Shown piece after piece: positions 18,456-28,169 of a DNA stretch of 64,000 bases (the first letter of the stretch is position 1; every line of letters begins with the position of its first letter). The stretch is from an uncultured Muribaculaceae bacterium (GTDB lineage Bacteria; Bacteroidota; Bacteroidia; Bacteroidales; Muribaculaceae), in assembly GCA_947632485.1 (NCBI GenBank), contig CANRPJ010000004.1, positions 62,001 to 126,000 on the forward strand, read 5' to 3'. The translations under genes were made by a program, and so were the position numbers. The notes under the pieces are model-generated. The model worked only from the letters and a program-made list of their open reading frames with translations. It had not been told where the DNA came from and ran no database searches.

Positions 18456-19022
18456 TTATCCGATGCTGCCGCCGATCTCACTCTCAATCTTCTTCACGGC
18501 ATGATGATAGCTCGCCTTGAGAGCCCCTACCGAGGTGCCGAGCACCTCCGACATCTCTTCATATTTCATCTCATCGAAATAGCGCATATTGAACACCAGT
18601 CGCTGCTTATCAGGCAATTTCGCAATAGCTTCCTGAAGGTCTTTCTGAATCTTGTCACCGTCAAACCAAGGGTCGCTCTCAAGATTGGCAAGGAGAAATG
18701 AGCTGCCTTCTTCATCGGCGAGCTCAGCCTTACGCGCGCGTTCCTTATTTAGGAAGTTGATCGATTCATTTACGGCGATCTTATAAAGCCACGTCGACAG
18801 CTTCGCATCTCCCCGGAATTTCGGCAGGTTTGTCCATGCTTTCACGAAAGAGTTCTGAAGCAGATCATCGGCATCATCGTGGCTCACCACCATTCTCCTT
18901 ATCTGCCAGTAAAGCTGCTCTCCATAGGTGCGCATCAGCACCCGGAAAGCGTCTTGCGCTTTCGCGGGATTCTGCAGATCGCTTACGAGCTGCTTTTCAT
19001 CTACTGGGGCGGAATAGGCCAC
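18456..19022 (-). CDS. RNA polymerase sigma-70 factor, ECF subfamily
   Basis: 188 residues with sigma region 2 (YGEQLYWQIRRMVVSHDDADDLLQNSFVKAW, about 30-60; core-binding DADDLLQ) and region 4 (LPDKQRLVFNMRYFDEMKYEEMSEVLGTSVGALKASYHHAVKK, about 137-180). There is no region 1.1 or 3. The start is a GTG at 19022; an in-frame stop lies a few codons upstream, and the nearest ATG upstream (19066) is in another frame. It heads an operon with a membrane protein, a Spy-like protein and an alpha-2-macroglobulin, which points to envelope-stress control. The promoter was not clearly found. Confidence 0.9.
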   Translation of the reverse strand: MAYSAPVDEKQLVSDLQNPAKAQDAFRVLMRTYGEQLYWQIRRMVVSHDDADDLLQNSFVKAWTNLPKFRGDAKLSTWLYKIAVNESINFLNKERARKAELADEEGSSFLLANLESDPWFDGDKIQKDLQEAIAKLPDKQRLVFNMRYFDEMKYEEMSEVLGTSVGALKASYHHAVKKIESEIGGSIG

Positions 19023-19110
19023 GTCGCTATTTCAGTTTCTGAGAAAGTTGGGTTAAAGTTAGCCATTTTTGCTCAAAAATCCGTGAAAATTTCTTCCCGC
19101 TAACCATTAT

Positions 19111-19156
19111 TAACAAATTGAATCCCTCTGCCACTCACGCAGCAGAGAGATTCAAT
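19111..19156 (-). terminator. Probable terminator of grpE-dnaJ
   Basis: A 15-bp stem with one mismatch (ATTGAATCYCTCTGC, arms 19117-19131 and 19142-19156) around a 10-base loop, 24 bases beyond the dnaJ stop. On the minus strand it is followed by TTGTTAAT, a weak T tract. Confidence 0.6.
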
Positions 19157-19180
19157 TTGGTATTTCTCAGCGAATTATCC

Positions 19181-20374
19181 TTATTCGCCGCGATTTTCCT
19201 TATTGAAGATGTGACGCAGGCGCGAAAATATTCTCCTGGAAGTGGCTTCGGTCGGAGTCACGTTGGGAGCACCCTTCAGGCTCTCGATAGCAGCCTTCTC
19301 AGCCTCTGTCACATTCTCTGGCACATAGACCATCACATTTACAAGCAGATCGCCATGACCGCCGCCATTCATGTGAGGAAGACCCTTGCCGCGCAACCTG
19401 AGCACCTTGCCCGGCTGGGTACCGGCTGCGATTTTCAGACGCGCCCTACCTCCTACCGTAGGCACTTCGGCTGAGCCGCCAAGAGCAGCTGTCGGGAAAT
19501 CGAGCATGAGGTTGTAGATCAGATCGTCGCCATCGCGCACAAGATCCGGATCCTTCTCCTCCTGGATCACCACCAGGAGATCACCGTTCACTCCGCCATG
19601 GCGCGGCGCATTGCCCTGACCGCGCAATACGAGCGTCTCGCCGTCTTTCACACCTGCCGGAATGCGGAAGCTGATAATTTCCTCCTTCTTCTCCACTCCC
19701 TGACCATGGCAATAGGAGCAATGCTCGGTTATGATCTTACCCTCGCCATTGCATTCGGGGCATACCGCCTCGCTCTGCATTGCGCCGAGGAAGGTCTGCT
19801 GCATGTGGGTCACATAGCCGGTGCCGTGGCAGCGGGGACAGGTCTTGAAGGCAGTACCGTCTTTTGCACCGGTGCCGTGGCAATGAGGATCAGCCACGAG
19901 GCGAGGTATCTTCAGCTTCTTCTCTACTCCGTCCATTATATCCTTGAGGGTCACTTTCACCGTCACGCGCAGATCCGTTCCCTTATTGGTACGCGGGCGC
20001 GCGGTGCGGCCTCCGGTTGCGCCGCCGAAGCCTCCCTCCTGAAAATGGCCGCCGAAGATATCGCCAAACTGCGAGAAGATATCCTCCATGCTGAAGCCGT
20101 GGGCATGGAATCCGCCACCGCCTCCGGCTCCTCCGCCAAAGCCCTGAGGACCCATAGAATGACCAAACTGATCGTATTTGGCGCGCTTCTCAGGGTTGCT
20201 CAGCACATCGTAGGCCTCAGCGGCCTCCTTGAATTTCTCCTCGGCAGCCTTATCGCCCGGATTCTTGTCCGGGTGGTATTTTATGGCCATCTTGCGATAG
20301 GCCGACTTTATCTCCGATTCGCTCGCGTTGCGACCCACGCCGAGCACTTCATAGTAATCTCTCTTCTCTGCCAT
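19181..20374 (-). CDS. dnaJ: Chaperone protein DnaJ
   Basis: 397 residues, co-chaperone that stimulates DnaK. J-domain with HPD at 34-36, Gly/Phe-rich linker (about 72-125), zinc-finger region (about 159-225) and C-terminal substrate-binding domains. Three CxxCxGxG repeats are intact (C179/C182, C205/C208, C219/C222). The first repeat reads DPHCHGTG, so the cysteine expected at 162 is Asp while C165 is kept. It follows grpE by 13 bp as a two-gene operon; dnaK is not in the window. Length is normal. Confidence 0.95.
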   Translation of the reverse strand: MAEKRDYYEVLGVGRNASESEIKSAYRKMAIKYHPDKNPGDKAAEEKFKEAAEAYDVLSNPEKRAKYDQFGHSMGPQGFGGGAGGGGGFHAHGFSMEDIFSQFGDIFGGHFQEGGFGGATGGRTARPRTNKGTDLRVTVKVTLKDIMDGVEKKLKIPRLVADPHCHGTGAKDGTAFKTCPRCHGTGYVTHMQQTFLGAMQSEAVCPECNGEGKIITEHCSYCHGQGVEKKEEIISFRIPAGVKDGETLVLRGQGNAPRHGGVNGDLLVVIQEEKDPDLVRDGDDLIYNLMLDFPTAALGGSAEVPTVGGRARLKIAAGTQPGKVLRLRGKGLPHMNGGGHGDLLVNVMVYVPENVTEAEKAAIESLKGAPNVTPTEATSRRIFSRLRHIFNKENRGE

Positions 20375-20387
20375 CTTCGTAACGCGC

Positions 20388-21002
20388 TTACTGGCCTACC
20401 ACCACTTTGGCGTGGCGGAGCACCTTATCATTAATCGTATATCCTTTCTCAACCGTATCGAGAATCTTTCCTTTCAGCGCCTCATCGGGCACCGGAACAG
20501 CCGAAATAGCTTCGTGGCGCTCGGTATCAAAGTCCTTGTCGTCGGGCGAGATCTCCTTCACACCGTTTTGTTCCATGTATTTGCGAAGCTTGTTATAAAT
20601 CAGGTGCATACCTTCCTTCATCGACTTCGCGTCGTCGCTCTCTTCAGCTGCCTTCAGTCCGCGCTCCATATCGTCGACTATCGGCAGAATACCCTTGAAC
20701 ACCTTCTCGCCGGCATTCTTTATGATCTCCGATTTCTCCTTAAGGGTGCGCTTACGGAAATTATCAAACTCAGCCATAAGGAAAAGATATTCTTTCTTCT
20801 CCTTCTCTACCTGAGCCTTAAGCTCGGCTATCTCTTTCTCCTTAGGGTCATCGTCCGGCTGATTCTCCTCTTCTTGCGGTGCTTCCTCCCCGGCTTCCAC
20901 CTCTTCCGGTTCTACAGCCTCAACCTCCGGTTCCTCGGTATCGGGAGCCGGATTTGGCTTCTGCTGCCATCTATTATTATCGTAGTGTCTGTTCTTGCTC
21001 AT
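20388..21002 (-). CDS. grpE: Nucleotide exchange factor GrpE
   Basis: 204 residues from the ATG at 21002 ([17 protein letters not shown]); the upstream open frame starts with GTG and lacks homology. A Pro/Glu-rich disordered N-terminus (17-60) leads into the long coiled-coil helix (about 60-120, with [15 protein letters not shown]) and the C-terminal beta domain ending [17 protein letters not shown], a GrpE hallmark. Exchanges ADP from DnaK. The 137-bp upstream gap to ispE holds a 7-bp hairpin (21075-21096, loop mostly A on the minus strand); no clear TAnnTTTG box was found there. Confidence 0.93.
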   Translation of the reverse strand: MSKNRHYDNNRWQQKPNPAPDTEEPEVEAVEPEEVEAGEEAPQEEENQPDDDPKEKEIAELKAQVEKEKKEYLFLMAEFDNFRKRTLKEKSEIIKNAGEKVFKGILPIVDDMERGLKAAEESDDAKSMKEGMHLIYNKLRKYMEQNGVKEISPDDKDFDTERHEAISAVPVPDEALKGKILDTVEKGYTINDKVLRHAKVVVGQ

Positions 21003-21138
21003 GGCTATATCGTTTTTAATATTAACTGCAAAAACCGCACCAAAAAGTGTTAAAACCGCTATTTGGCACACTCCGGCTGCACTTTTTTTTGCAGCCCTCT
21101 TTATTTTAAAAACAATCGCCCGCGCAGAACGTTCAGAA

Positions 21139-21984
21139 TCAAAGCATCAGAGCAGCTTTATACGGAGCATCCACTTCATTATAAGCCCGTTCGCAAGCTT
21201 GCCTGTCGGCATAGATGCCATAGAGGGCACTTCCGGACCCACTCAACGAGGCATACAGGGCGCCGCTGTCATAGAGCGCCTCTTTAAGCCTCGGGAAATC
21301 AGGACATAAAGGAAAAATAGAAGCTTCAAAATCATTGCTGATTCGGCCTCTCCACTCCTCTACCGGTAGCTTTATTAGCTCTCTCAGATCCTCCCTGCCG
21401 CCACATGGCCTCACTCCGGCAAAAGCCTCTCTGGTGCTGACAGCGAAATCCGGTTTCACCACCAGAAGCCATCTTCCTGTCAGCGATAGCTCTACAGGCT
21501 GCAGCCGCTCACCCACCCCCTCGGCATAGGCGGCCTCATTTCTTATGAATACGGGACAATCCGCACCGAGCGTCAATGCCAAAGCCTCAAGTTCCTCCAA
21601 TGAAAACGGATTGCCGTTCAGCTCATTAAGAAGCCGAAGAGTAAAGGCTGCATCGGCCGATCCTCCACCGAGACCTGCCTGATCGGGAAGATGCTTCTCA
21701 AGCACTACCATCTGCCCGCATTCCCTTCCGAATCTCTCCTCAAAAAGTCTTACAGCTTTAGTAACCAGGTTTTTCTCAACCGGACAATCCATCTTCCGCC
21801 CAAGAAACCGGATTCCCGAACCGGGCACAGCCTCCAGCACATCGCAGAAAGCTGCCGGATTCTGAGGCGAGCCGGCATAGACGCCTACCGGATAGAAAAC
21901 CGTCTCCAGATCGTGATAACCGTCAGGCCGCTTCCTAATTATGTGAAGGCCGATATTAATTTTTGCATTTACAAAGCTTATCAT
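21139..21984 (-). CDS. ispE: 4-diphosphocytidyl-2-C-methyl-D-erythritol kinase
   Basis: 281 residues of the GHMP kinase family; phosphorylates CDP-ME in the MEP isoprenoid pathway. N-terminal AKINIGLHIIRKRPDGYHDL is typical; the ATP-binding glycine-rich loop PDQAGLGGGSADAAF spans 100-114; the C-terminal GHMP motif is LSGSGSALYGI. The ATG at 21984 is 15 bp from the stop of the MATE gene, so they are probably cotranscribed. Confidence 0.94.
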   Translation of the reverse strand: MISFVNAKINIGLHIIRKRPDGYHDLETVFYPVGVYAGSPQNPAAFCDVLEAVPGSGIRFLGRKMDCPVEKNLVTKAVRLFEERFGRECGQMVVLEKHLPDQAGLGGGSADAAFTLRLLNELNGNPFSLEELEALALTLGADCPVFIRNEAAYAEGVGERLQPVELSLTGRWLLVVKPDFAVSTREAFAGVRPCGGREDLRELIKLPVEEWRGRISNDFEASIFPLCPDFPRLKEALYDSGALYASLSGSGSALYGIYADRQACERAYNEVDAPYKAALML

Positions 21985-21999
21985 TTGCAGTAGAGATTT

Positions 22000-23331
22000 T
22001 TATGAGTCAATAGGCAACGGCACCCGAGCCCGGATCACTCTCGGCGCCATACAGCCGAGAATCACCCCGCGGAGAGTCACATAGCTCAAAAAAGCTGTCC
22101 AAAGCCTGATATTTCTTTCCCATATAGTCGCTTCCGGAAGTGGTATCGCTATCACCAGAAAGAAAACTGCGGCCGACAAAGACGTGGCTATAAGCATCTT
22201 CCGTGTAGCGGTGAGGCCTATGAAAATACCATCGAATATGAAAGCGGCAGTAGTGAGAACCGGAATCAGGCAAAGCACGCCCCGATAGCGCATCGCCTCT
22301 GCCACCACCTCAGCCTCCGAAGTGATGAGATTCAATATCGTCTTGGCGCCAAAAGAATATACTACCAACAGCACCACGGCAAAACAGCCGGCCCAGACAA
22401 AAAGATGCTTCACCGCCCTACGCAGTTGCGAATGGTCGCCGCTACCCGCAAACCGCCCGCACAGAGCCTCGCCGGTAAAAGCAAACCCGTCCATAAAATA
22501 TGAAAACACATGGAAAAACTGCATCATTACGGCATTCGCGGCGAGCACCAGGCCTCCGATCCTCGCACCGATAGCCGGAACAGCCATCGACACCGCCATA
22601 ATGCAGGCTGAACGGAGTAGAATATCAGTGTTTACCGTAAAGAATCGCTTCGCCTCACCCTTGCGCCGAAGCACTCCCAGACTTACCCACAGGCCACGCC
22701 AGCCGCAAAACCTCAGCGCAAGCAACAGCGCGAGACCGAGCCCCAGCCAGTTGGCACAGAGGGTGCCGAGCGCCACGCCACGAAATCCCATCTCAAGCGG
22801 AAATACAAATATGAGACTCAGGATTATATTGCAGACATTGACCGAGATAGTTATGACCATCGGCCAAAGGGTGGTCTGCATTCCAAGAAACCAACCGATT
22901 ACGCTCATCGTGGCCAGCAAAGCCGGAGCGCTCAGGATTGCGGTCAGAAAATATTCGGCTGCCGCCTCTCTCACCTCACCTTCAGGCACCATCAGCGAAC
23001 TCAGCAGCGAGCACAGAGGATTGCGCAGAATCACAAACAGCAGACCGATAGCCATAGCTATCAGAAATGCCTCGGTAAACACTGCCTGAGCCTTCTCCCG
23101 GTCGCCTGAGCCGTAAGCCTGGGCGGCAAGGCCGGTGGTGCCCATGCGCAGAAAGCCAAACAGCCAGAACGCCGCATTGACCATCATGCTCCCGATCGCT
23201 ATGGCACCGAGATACACCGGGCTATCCATGTGGCCCGATATGGCGGTATCCGAAAGCCCAAGAAGCGGCACCGACAGATTGCTCACTATCGCCGGCACAC
23301 TAAGACGCAAAATTTCTCTGTCAAGATTCAT
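22000..23331 (-). CDS. MATE family efflux transporter (DinF-like)
   Basis: 443 residues with about 12 membrane helices in two bundles and no signal peptide. The N-terminal segment PAIVSNLSVPLLGLSDTAISG is typical of the DinF branch of MATE exporters, which expel organic cations or drugs using Na+ or H+ gradients. Substrate not predictable. It is the first gene of the MATE-ispE pair. A -7-like box sits only 9 bp upstream of the start codon (23340-23347), so a very short leader is possible. Confidence 0.9.
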   Translation of the reverse strand: MNLDREILRLSVPAIVSNLSVPLLGLSDTAISGHMDSPVYLGAIAIGSMMVNAAFWLFGFLRMGTTGLAAQAYGSGDREKAQAVFTEAFLIAMAIGLLFVILRNPLCSLLSSLMVPEGEVREAAAEYFLTAILSAPALLATMSVIGWFLGMQTTLWPMVITISVNVCNIILSLIFVFPLEMGFRGVALGTLCANWLGLGLALLLALRFCGWRGLWVSLGVLRRKGEAKRFFTVNTDILLRSACIMAVSMAVPAIGARIGGLVLAANAVMMQFFHVFSYFMDGFAFTGEALCGRFAGSGDHSQLRRAVKHLFVWAGCFAVVLLVVYSFGAKTILNLITSEAEVVAEAMRYRGVLCLIPVLTTAAFIFDGIFIGLTATRKMLIATSLSAAVFFLVIAIPLPEATIWERNIRLWTAFLSYVTLRGVILGCMAPRVIRARVPLPIDS

Positions 23332-23339
23332 CGCCGCTG

Positions 23340-23347
23340 CAAAGTTA
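23340..23347 (-). promoter_or_regulatory. Possible -7 box upstream of the MATE gene
   Basis: TAACTTTG on the minus strand fits TAnnTTTG. It is so close to the ATG at 23331 that the transcript would be nearly leaderless, and no upstream TTTG box is seen. Confidence 0.4.
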
Positions 23348-23370
23348 CGGATTATATGGTGAAAATTTAG

Positions 23371-23378
23371 TAGCTTTG
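23371..23378 (+). promoter_or_regulatory. -7 box of the DUF3822-rsmD-ribBA operon
   Basis: TAGCTTTG fits TAnnTTTG, 21 bp before the ATG at 23400. It overlaps an in-frame TTG at 23376, which rules that codon out as the start. The upstream box is weak. Confidence 0.6.
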
Positions 23379-23399
23379 CATCGTATAAGAAGCCCCGAC

Positions 23400-24221
23400 A
23401 TGGCCGACAACGATATCATCACGACCCCTGTTTTCATGGATCTGGCTGACTGGCGCCTGATAATTTATCTGGCGCCGGGGCGCCTTCAGGCCTATCTGAA
23501 AAGCACAGTCGATGCCGAAGCGCCGCTACGTGCAGCCTGCGATGCCTCATGGGAGGCCGCTGACGCCTCCGCCATGCTGCGCGGACTCGAAACCTCCGTC
23601 TACGACCGCCCCTCTCTTCTCGATGACTATGAGGCCGATATAATTATCGAGACGCCGGCTACGCTTTTCGTGCCTTCCGAGGCTATCGAGGAGCCGGGAG
23701 ATGCTGAAACCCTCTACTCCACCTTCTTCGAGGCTACCGAGGCTGATATCTTCATCGACCGGATCGGACCGGAATGTTGCCTCTACTCCCCTGCGCAGCG
23801 CATGAAACCATTTCTGGAGCGCACATTCCCGGGAGCACGAATTTCGAGCGCGCTATCGATGCTCGTATCGAAATTCCGCAGTTCGGGAGAGGGACGCCGA
23901 ATTCACGCGCATCTACATGGTAAAGAGGCAGATGTGATTGCTTTCGATGGCGAAAGATTGCTCTGTGCTGCTTCTCATACCGCTTCTGATACCACTGAGG
24001 CCGCTTACCATATAGCCCTTGCTCGCGCCACCTACGGGCTCACCACCCCCTCCGACAAGGTCTGGCTCTCAGGCCCTTCTGAAGCGAGGGAAGCCGTAGC
24101 CGCGATCCTCAACTCAGCAGGAGTAGCCACTGAGGAGGCGTCTCTGCCGCGTCTGGCCGAAGGAGGACTGCCTCTGGCGGCAGCTTTCTGTGCCGACCGC
24201 CCCATAAAAAGACAGCAATGA
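23400..24221 (+). CDS. DUF3822 family protein
   Basis: 273 residues of a Bacteroidetes-specific family of unknown function with an actin/hexokinase-like fold look (acidic beta-strand pairs; e.g. VIAFDGERLLCAASHTA). Almost always next to rsmD in this phylum, as here, where its stop overlaps the rsmD ATG (ATGA). Start chosen at the ATG at 23400, since the -7 box excludes the upstream TTG. Cytoplasmic; no signal peptide. Role unknown, perhaps linked to ribosome or RNA modification by context. Confidence 0.8.
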   Translation: MADNDIITTPVFMDLADWRLIIYLAPGRLQAYLKSTVDAEAPLRAACDASWEAADASAMLRGLETSVYDRPSLLDDYEADIIIETPATLFVPSEAIEEPGDAETLYSTFFEATEADIFIDRIGPECCLYSPAQRMKPFLERTFPGARISSALSMLVSKFRSSGEGRRIHAHLHGKEADVIAFDGERLLCAASHTASDTTEAAYHIALARATYGLTTPSDKVWLSGPSEAREAVAAILNSAGVATEEASLPRLAEGGLPLAAAFCADRPIKRQQ

Positions 24222-24790
24222 GAATAATAAGAGGAAAATACGGACGTCGCCGGTTCGACGTGCCACGCAATATCACAGCGCGCCCTACTACCGATTTCGC
24301 GCGGGAGAACATCTTCAACGTGATGGAGAATCTCGTTGACTTCGAGGGCAAGCGCGGCCTCGATCTCTTTGCCGGCACCGGGGCCATAAGCCTTGAGATG
24401 CTCTCGCGGGGGTGCTCGTCGGTCACGGCTGTGGAATCGGCCAAGACTCAGGCCGATTTCATAAAAAGCGTGGCCGCAAAACTCGGCGACCCGCACCTGA
24501 AGGTGATTCGAGGCGACGTATTCCGCTTTCTCTCCTCTCCGCAAGGCAGTTACGATATTGTATTCGCCGACCCCCCTTACGATCATGAGCGCTTTGAGGA
24601 GGTGCCCCGCATGGTGCTGGAAAGCGGTATCCTTGCGCCGGGAGCCTTGTTCGTGCAGGAGCATTCCAAGAAGCATGATTTCAGCTCGCTGCCCTTTTTT
24701 CTGGAGCACCGGGCCTATGGCAGCGTGAATTTCTCAATATTCCGAATGCCTTATAATGAGGAATCTAATACAGAAAACACTGATGAATGA
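24218..24790 (+). CDS. rsmD: 16S rRNA (guanine(966)-N(2))-methyltransferase
   Basis: 190 residues. SAM-dependent methylation of 16S rRNA G966. Opening [13 protein letters not shown] and [15 protein letters not shown] are family signatures; the SAM-binding [14 protein letters not shown] is around 47-60 and the catalytic DPPY (ADPPYDHE) around 117-124. Overlaps DUF3822 upstream by 4 bases and the ribBA start downstream by 8 bases. Confidence 0.94.
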   Translation: MRIIRGKYGRRRFDVPRNITARPTTDFARENIFNVMENLVDFEGKRGLDLFAGTGAISLEMLSRGCSSVTAVESAKTQADFIKSVAAKLGDPHLKVIRGDVFRFLSSPQGSYDIVFADPPYDHERFEEVPRMVLESGILAPGALFVQEHSKKHDFSSLPFFLEHRAYGSVNFSIFRMPYNEESNTENTDE

Positions 24791-26027
24791 TAAAATCCGC
24801 CTCGACTCTATCGAAGAGGCTATAGAAGACTTCCGGCAAGGGAAGTTCATAGTAGTGGTCGATGATGAAGACCGTGAAAATGAGGGCGACCTCATAGTGG
24901 CGGCAGAGACGATCACCCCCGAGCAGGTAAATTTCATGCTCAAGAATGCCAGAGGAGTGCTGTGTGTGCCCCTCACGATCCAGCGCTGCGAGGAGCTGAA
25001 GCTGAACCGTCAGGTAGAAGACAATACCTCGGTGCTCGGCACCCCCTTCACCGTCACCGTCGATAAGCTCGAAGGCTGCAGCACAGGCGTTTCCATCGCC
25101 GACCGCGCTGCTACGATCCGCGCACTGGCAGACCCCGCTTCCAAGCCGGAGACCTTCGGCCGACCCGGCCATATCAACCCGCTCTATGCCCAGCCGCGCG
25201 GCGTGCTGAAGAGATCGGGCCATACGGAGGCTGCCGTAGATTTCGCCCGCCTCGCCGGAATGCAGCCGGCCGCCGCCCTCATGGAGATAATGAGCGATGA
25301 TGGCACGATGGCGCGTCTGCCGGAGCTGCGCCGCAAAGCCGATGAATGGGGGCTGAAGCTTGTATCAATAGCCGACCTGATAAAATACCGTCTCCGCCAC
25401 GACTCTCTTATAAAGCGCGGAGAGGAGGTGAATATGCCCACCGCCTACGGTCATTTCCGCCTCGTGCCCTTCCAGGAAGTCGATACTGGCCTGGAGCATA
25501 TAGCTCTGATTAAGGGAGATATTACGACTGATGAGCCGGTGCTCGTAAGAATGCACTCCAGCTGCATGACCGGCGATATCTTCGGCTCAAAGCGCTGCGA
25601 ATGCGGCGAGCAGCTCCATCTCGCCATGCAGATGATTGAGAAGGAGGGCCGGGGTGCCGTGATCTATCTCAACCAGGAAGGGCGCGGCATCGGCCTGATG
25701 GATAAGATACGCGCCTATAAGCTCCAGGAAAACGGCCTGGATACCGTCGACGCCAACCTCCATCTCGGACATAAGGCCGACGAACGCGACTACGGCGTAG
25801 GCGCCAACATTCTGCACGATCTCGGAATCCGCCGCATGAAGCTCCTGACCAACAATCCGGTGAAGAGAATCGGCCTCGAGGGCTACGGTCTGCAGGTCGA
25901 TGAGATTGTGCCTTTGGAGGTTGAGCCCAACGAATACAACCGCTTCTATATGCTCACAAAAAAGGAGCGAATGGGTCATTCGCTCCATAAGATCGACTTG
26001 GGAATCAAACCGGAGGAAAAATCCTGA
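24783..26027 (+). CDS. ribBA: Bifunctional DHBP synthase / GTP cyclohydrolase II
   Basis: 414 residues feeding both arms of riboflavin synthesis. RibB (1-200) forms 3,4-dihydroxy-2-butanone 4-phosphate from ribulose 5-phosphate: [15 protein letters not shown] (24-38) and [20 protein letters not shown] (127-146). RibA (205-405) opens GTP; the zinc cysteines are C261, C272 and C274 in [17 protein letters not shown], with the catalytic stretch NQEGRGIGL following. The ATG at 24783 is preferred over one at 24756, deeper inside rsmD and adding a non-conserved leader. Ends one base from the convergent asparaginase gene. Confidence 0.95.
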   Translation: MNDKIRLDSIEEAIEDFRQGKFIVVVDDEDRENEGDLIVAAETITPEQVNFMLKNARGVLCVPLTIQRCEELKLNRQVEDNTSVLGTPFTVTVDKLEGCSTGVSIADRAATIRALADPASKPETFGRPGHINPLYAQPRGVLKRSGHTEAAVDFARLAGMQPAAALMEIMSDDGTMARLPELRRKADEWGLKLVSIADLIKYRLRHDSLIKRGEEVNMPTAYGHFRLVPFQEVDTGLEHIALIKGDITTDEPVLVRMHSSCMTGDIFGSKRCECGEQLHLAMQMIEKEGRGAVIYLNQEGRGIGLMDKIRAYKLQENGLDTVDANLHLGHKADERDYGVGANILHDLGIRRMKLLTNNPVKRIGLEGYGLQVDEIVPLEVEPNEYNRFYMLTKKERMGHSLHKIDLGIKPEEKS

Positions 26028-26028
26028 G

Positions 26029-27099
26029 TCAGTTTAGGTTGCAGGTCATCTCTCCGCAAAGCGAATAGGCCATATATTTCTTCACCTCGCGGCTCGTGAG
26101 CCCGCGTCCGAAGAGCGACATCAGCTTCGTCAGGGCAGCCTCGCAGGTGAGGTCGTGGCCGCATACCACGCCCGTCTCCGACAGCGCGCGACCCGCCTCA
26201 TACCTCTTGGGAAGCACGCTGCCGTTGGAGCACTGGGTGATATTTACCACCACTACTCCGCGGGCTACTGCCTCGCTCACAGCCTCCGTAAGCCATTTCG
26301 CCGTAGGAGCATTGCCGGCGCCATAGGTGCGGATCACTACGCCCTTCACATCGGGCGTGCCGAGAATATGGCGCACCGTCGCCTCATTGATGCCGGGGAA
26401 AAGATCGAGCGTCACCACGCTTGGGTCCATGCCATAGTGCACCCTCAGAGGACCCGACACCGGCCGCCGCCAGAGAGCGTCGTTATTATAGGAGATGCTC
26501 AGACCCACCTCTGCAAGCTCGGGATAATTGTTGGAGAAGAAGGCATTGAAATCATCGGCGCTCCGCTTGGTGCTACGGTTGCCGCGCCAAAGATAGTTCT
26601 CAAACAGAATCGCCACCTCTCTTACCATCGCGCCCCCGTGCGGATCCTTCTCCGCAGCAATCTGAAGGGCCGTGATCAGATTCTCCTCGCCGTCGGTGCG
26701 CACCTCTCCGATAGGCAGCTGCGAACCGGTGATTATCACCGGCTTGGCAAGATTTTCAAGCATGAAGCTGAGCGCCGAAGCGGTGTAGGCCATCGTATCG
26801 GTGCCATGAAGCACCACGAATCCGTCATAATCGTCATAGCGCTCCTCTATCACCCTCGCTATCTCGTTCCAGTGAGCCGGATCCATATCCGACGAATCTA
26901 TCGGCTTCTCAAACTGATAATGGTCTATATCAAAATCGAGCATCTTGATTTTGGGCACATTATCAATCAGATGGTCAAAGTTGAAAGGCACCAGGGCCTT
27001 TGTGGCAGGATCTTCGATCATGCCTATGGTTCCTCCTGTATAGATTATGAGGATCCGGGTGCGCGGTTCTGTTTTCATCGGTTTCAATGTTATATGCAT
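26029..27099 (-). CDS. ansA: Type I L-asparaginase
   Basis: 356 residues, cytoplasmic-type asparaginase converting L-asparagine to aspartate and ammonia. Both active-site signatures are visible: YTGGTIGMI (about 20-28) and LHGTDTMAYTA (about 105-115), each with its catalytic threonine. The ATG at 27099 overlaps the fcl stop by one base (TGATG); an ATG seven codons later (27078) is an alternative. No signal peptide, consistent with a housekeeping rather than secreted enzyme. Last gene of the DUF1460-to-asparaginase run. Confidence 0.92.
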   Translation of the reverse strand: MHITLKPMKTEPRTRILIIYTGGTIGMIEDPATKALVPFNFDHLIDNVPKIKMLDFDIDHYQFEKPIDSSDMDPAHWNEIARVIEERYDDYDGFVVLHGTDTMAYTASALSFMLENLAKPVIITGSQLPIGEVRTDGEENLITALQIAAEKDPHGGAMVREVAILFENYLWRGNRSTKRSADDFNAFFSNNYPELAEVGLSISYNNDALWRRPVSGPLRVHYGMDPSVVTLDLFPGINEATVRHILGTPDVKGVVIRTYGAGNAPTAKWLTEAVSEAVARGVVVVNITQCSNGSVLPKRYEAGRALSETGVVCGHDLTCEAALTKLMSLFGRGLTSREVKKYMAYSLCGEMTCNLN

Positions 27100-28169
27100 C
27101 AGTTGCTCAGATACCAGTCGTAGAGGCGCTTCACTCCCTCTTCAAGCTCTACCTTATGGCGCCAGCCAAGATTGCGGAGACGCCCCACATCGCAGAGCTT
27201 CCTCATCGTGCCGTCGGGTTTGGAAGAGTCCCAGAGAATTTCTCCGTTGAAGCCCACGGCATTAGCTACCATCGCCGCAGTTCCGCCTATGGTGTGCTCG
27301 ATACCAGTACCTATATTAATATGGCAGTTGCGTACCTCCGGGCCATCTCCCTTCAGATCCGAGAAATCCACATTCTCCATTATATAGACCGAGGCATCGG
27401 CCATATCCTCGCTCCAGAGGAACTCGCGCAGAGGCTTTCCGGAGCCCCAGAGCGTGAGTTGCCCGGGCCGGATACCTTTTGAAGCCAGAAAGCTCTCTAT
27501 CTCAGCATCGGAGGCTCTCTCGCTCAGTCCCTCGGCTGGACGCTTGGCGAAATCCGCCCGGATAGCTGCGAAATTGCCCTCGGTAAGAAGCCGCGCGAGA
27601 TGCACCTTACGGATCATTGCCGGGAGCACATGGCTCTTGTCAAGATCAAAATTATCGCCGGGGCCGTAGAGGTTGGTGGGCATCACGGCTATATAGTTGG
27701 TGCCATGCTGCAGGTTGAAGCTCTCACACATCTTCAGACCCGCTATCTTCGCAATGGCGTAAGGTTCATTAGTATATTCCAGCGGCGAGGTGAGCAGGGA
27801 GTCTTCCTTTATCGGCTGCGGAGCCTCGCGCGGATAGATGCAGGTGCTTCCGAGAAACAATAGTTTCTTCACTCCGTGGCGGAAACTCTCGCCTATCACA
27901 TTCTGCTGAATCTGAAGATTCTGCCATATAAAATCGGCGCGATAGAGGGAATTTGCCATGATGCCGCCTACATGAGCTGCCGCAAGAACCACATGGTCAG
28001 GTCTTTCCTCGTCGAAAAACCTGCGCACGGCGGCTCCATCGAGCAGATCAAGCTCCGAATGGGTTCGGCCTATGAGGTTTGTATAGCCTTTATCCCGCAG
28101 ATTCCGCATGATGGCGGACCCTACAAGCCCCCGATGGCCGGCCACATAGATCTTATCCGTTTTCTCCAT
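27099..28169 (-). CDS. fcl: GDP-L-fucose synthase
   Basis: 356 residues, extended SDR fold. Epimerises and reduces GDP-4-keto-6-deoxymannose to GDP-L-fucose with NADPH. Nucleotide-binding [10 protein letters not shown] (about 11-20), the Ser of FLGSTCIYP and the catalytic Tyr/Lys in YAIAKIAG are visible. It is somewhat longer than the E. coli enzyme, with an insert after [14 protein letters not shown] that is common in Bacteroidetes. It overlaps the upstream gmd by 17 bases. Supplies fucose donors for surface glycans. Confidence 0.94.
   Translation of the reverse strand: MEKTDKIYVAGHRGLVGSAIMRNLRDKGYTNLIGRTHSELDLLDGAAVRRFFDEERPDHVVLAAAHVGGIMANSLYRADFIWQNLQIQQNVIGESFRHGVKKLLFLGSTCIYPREAPQPIKEDSLLTSPLEYTNEPYAIAKIAGLKMCESFNLQHGTNYIAVMPTNLYGPGDNFDLDKSHVLPAMIRKVHLARLLTEGNFAAIRADFAKRPAEGLSERASDAEIESFLASKGIRPGQLTLWGSGKPLREFLWSEDMADASVYIMENVDFSDLKGDGPEVRNCHINIGTGIEHTIGGTAAMVANAVGFNGEILWDSSKPDGTMRKLCDVGRLRNLGWRHKVELEEGVKRLYDWYLSN

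Noticed and set aside
19023-19066. Alternative ATG start (MANFNPTF) for the ECF sigma factor
   Set aside because: It is out of frame with the sigma coding region, and an in-frame stop lies just upstream of the GTG start.
21075-21096. Hairpin between ispE and grpE as a terminator
   Set aside because: The stem is only 7 bp and the T run is in the loop rather than after it; not strong enough to call.
24756-24783. FMN riboswitch before ribBA
   Set aside because: ribBA starts inside rsmD, leaving no room for a riboswitch; the gene is read from the DUF3822 promoter.
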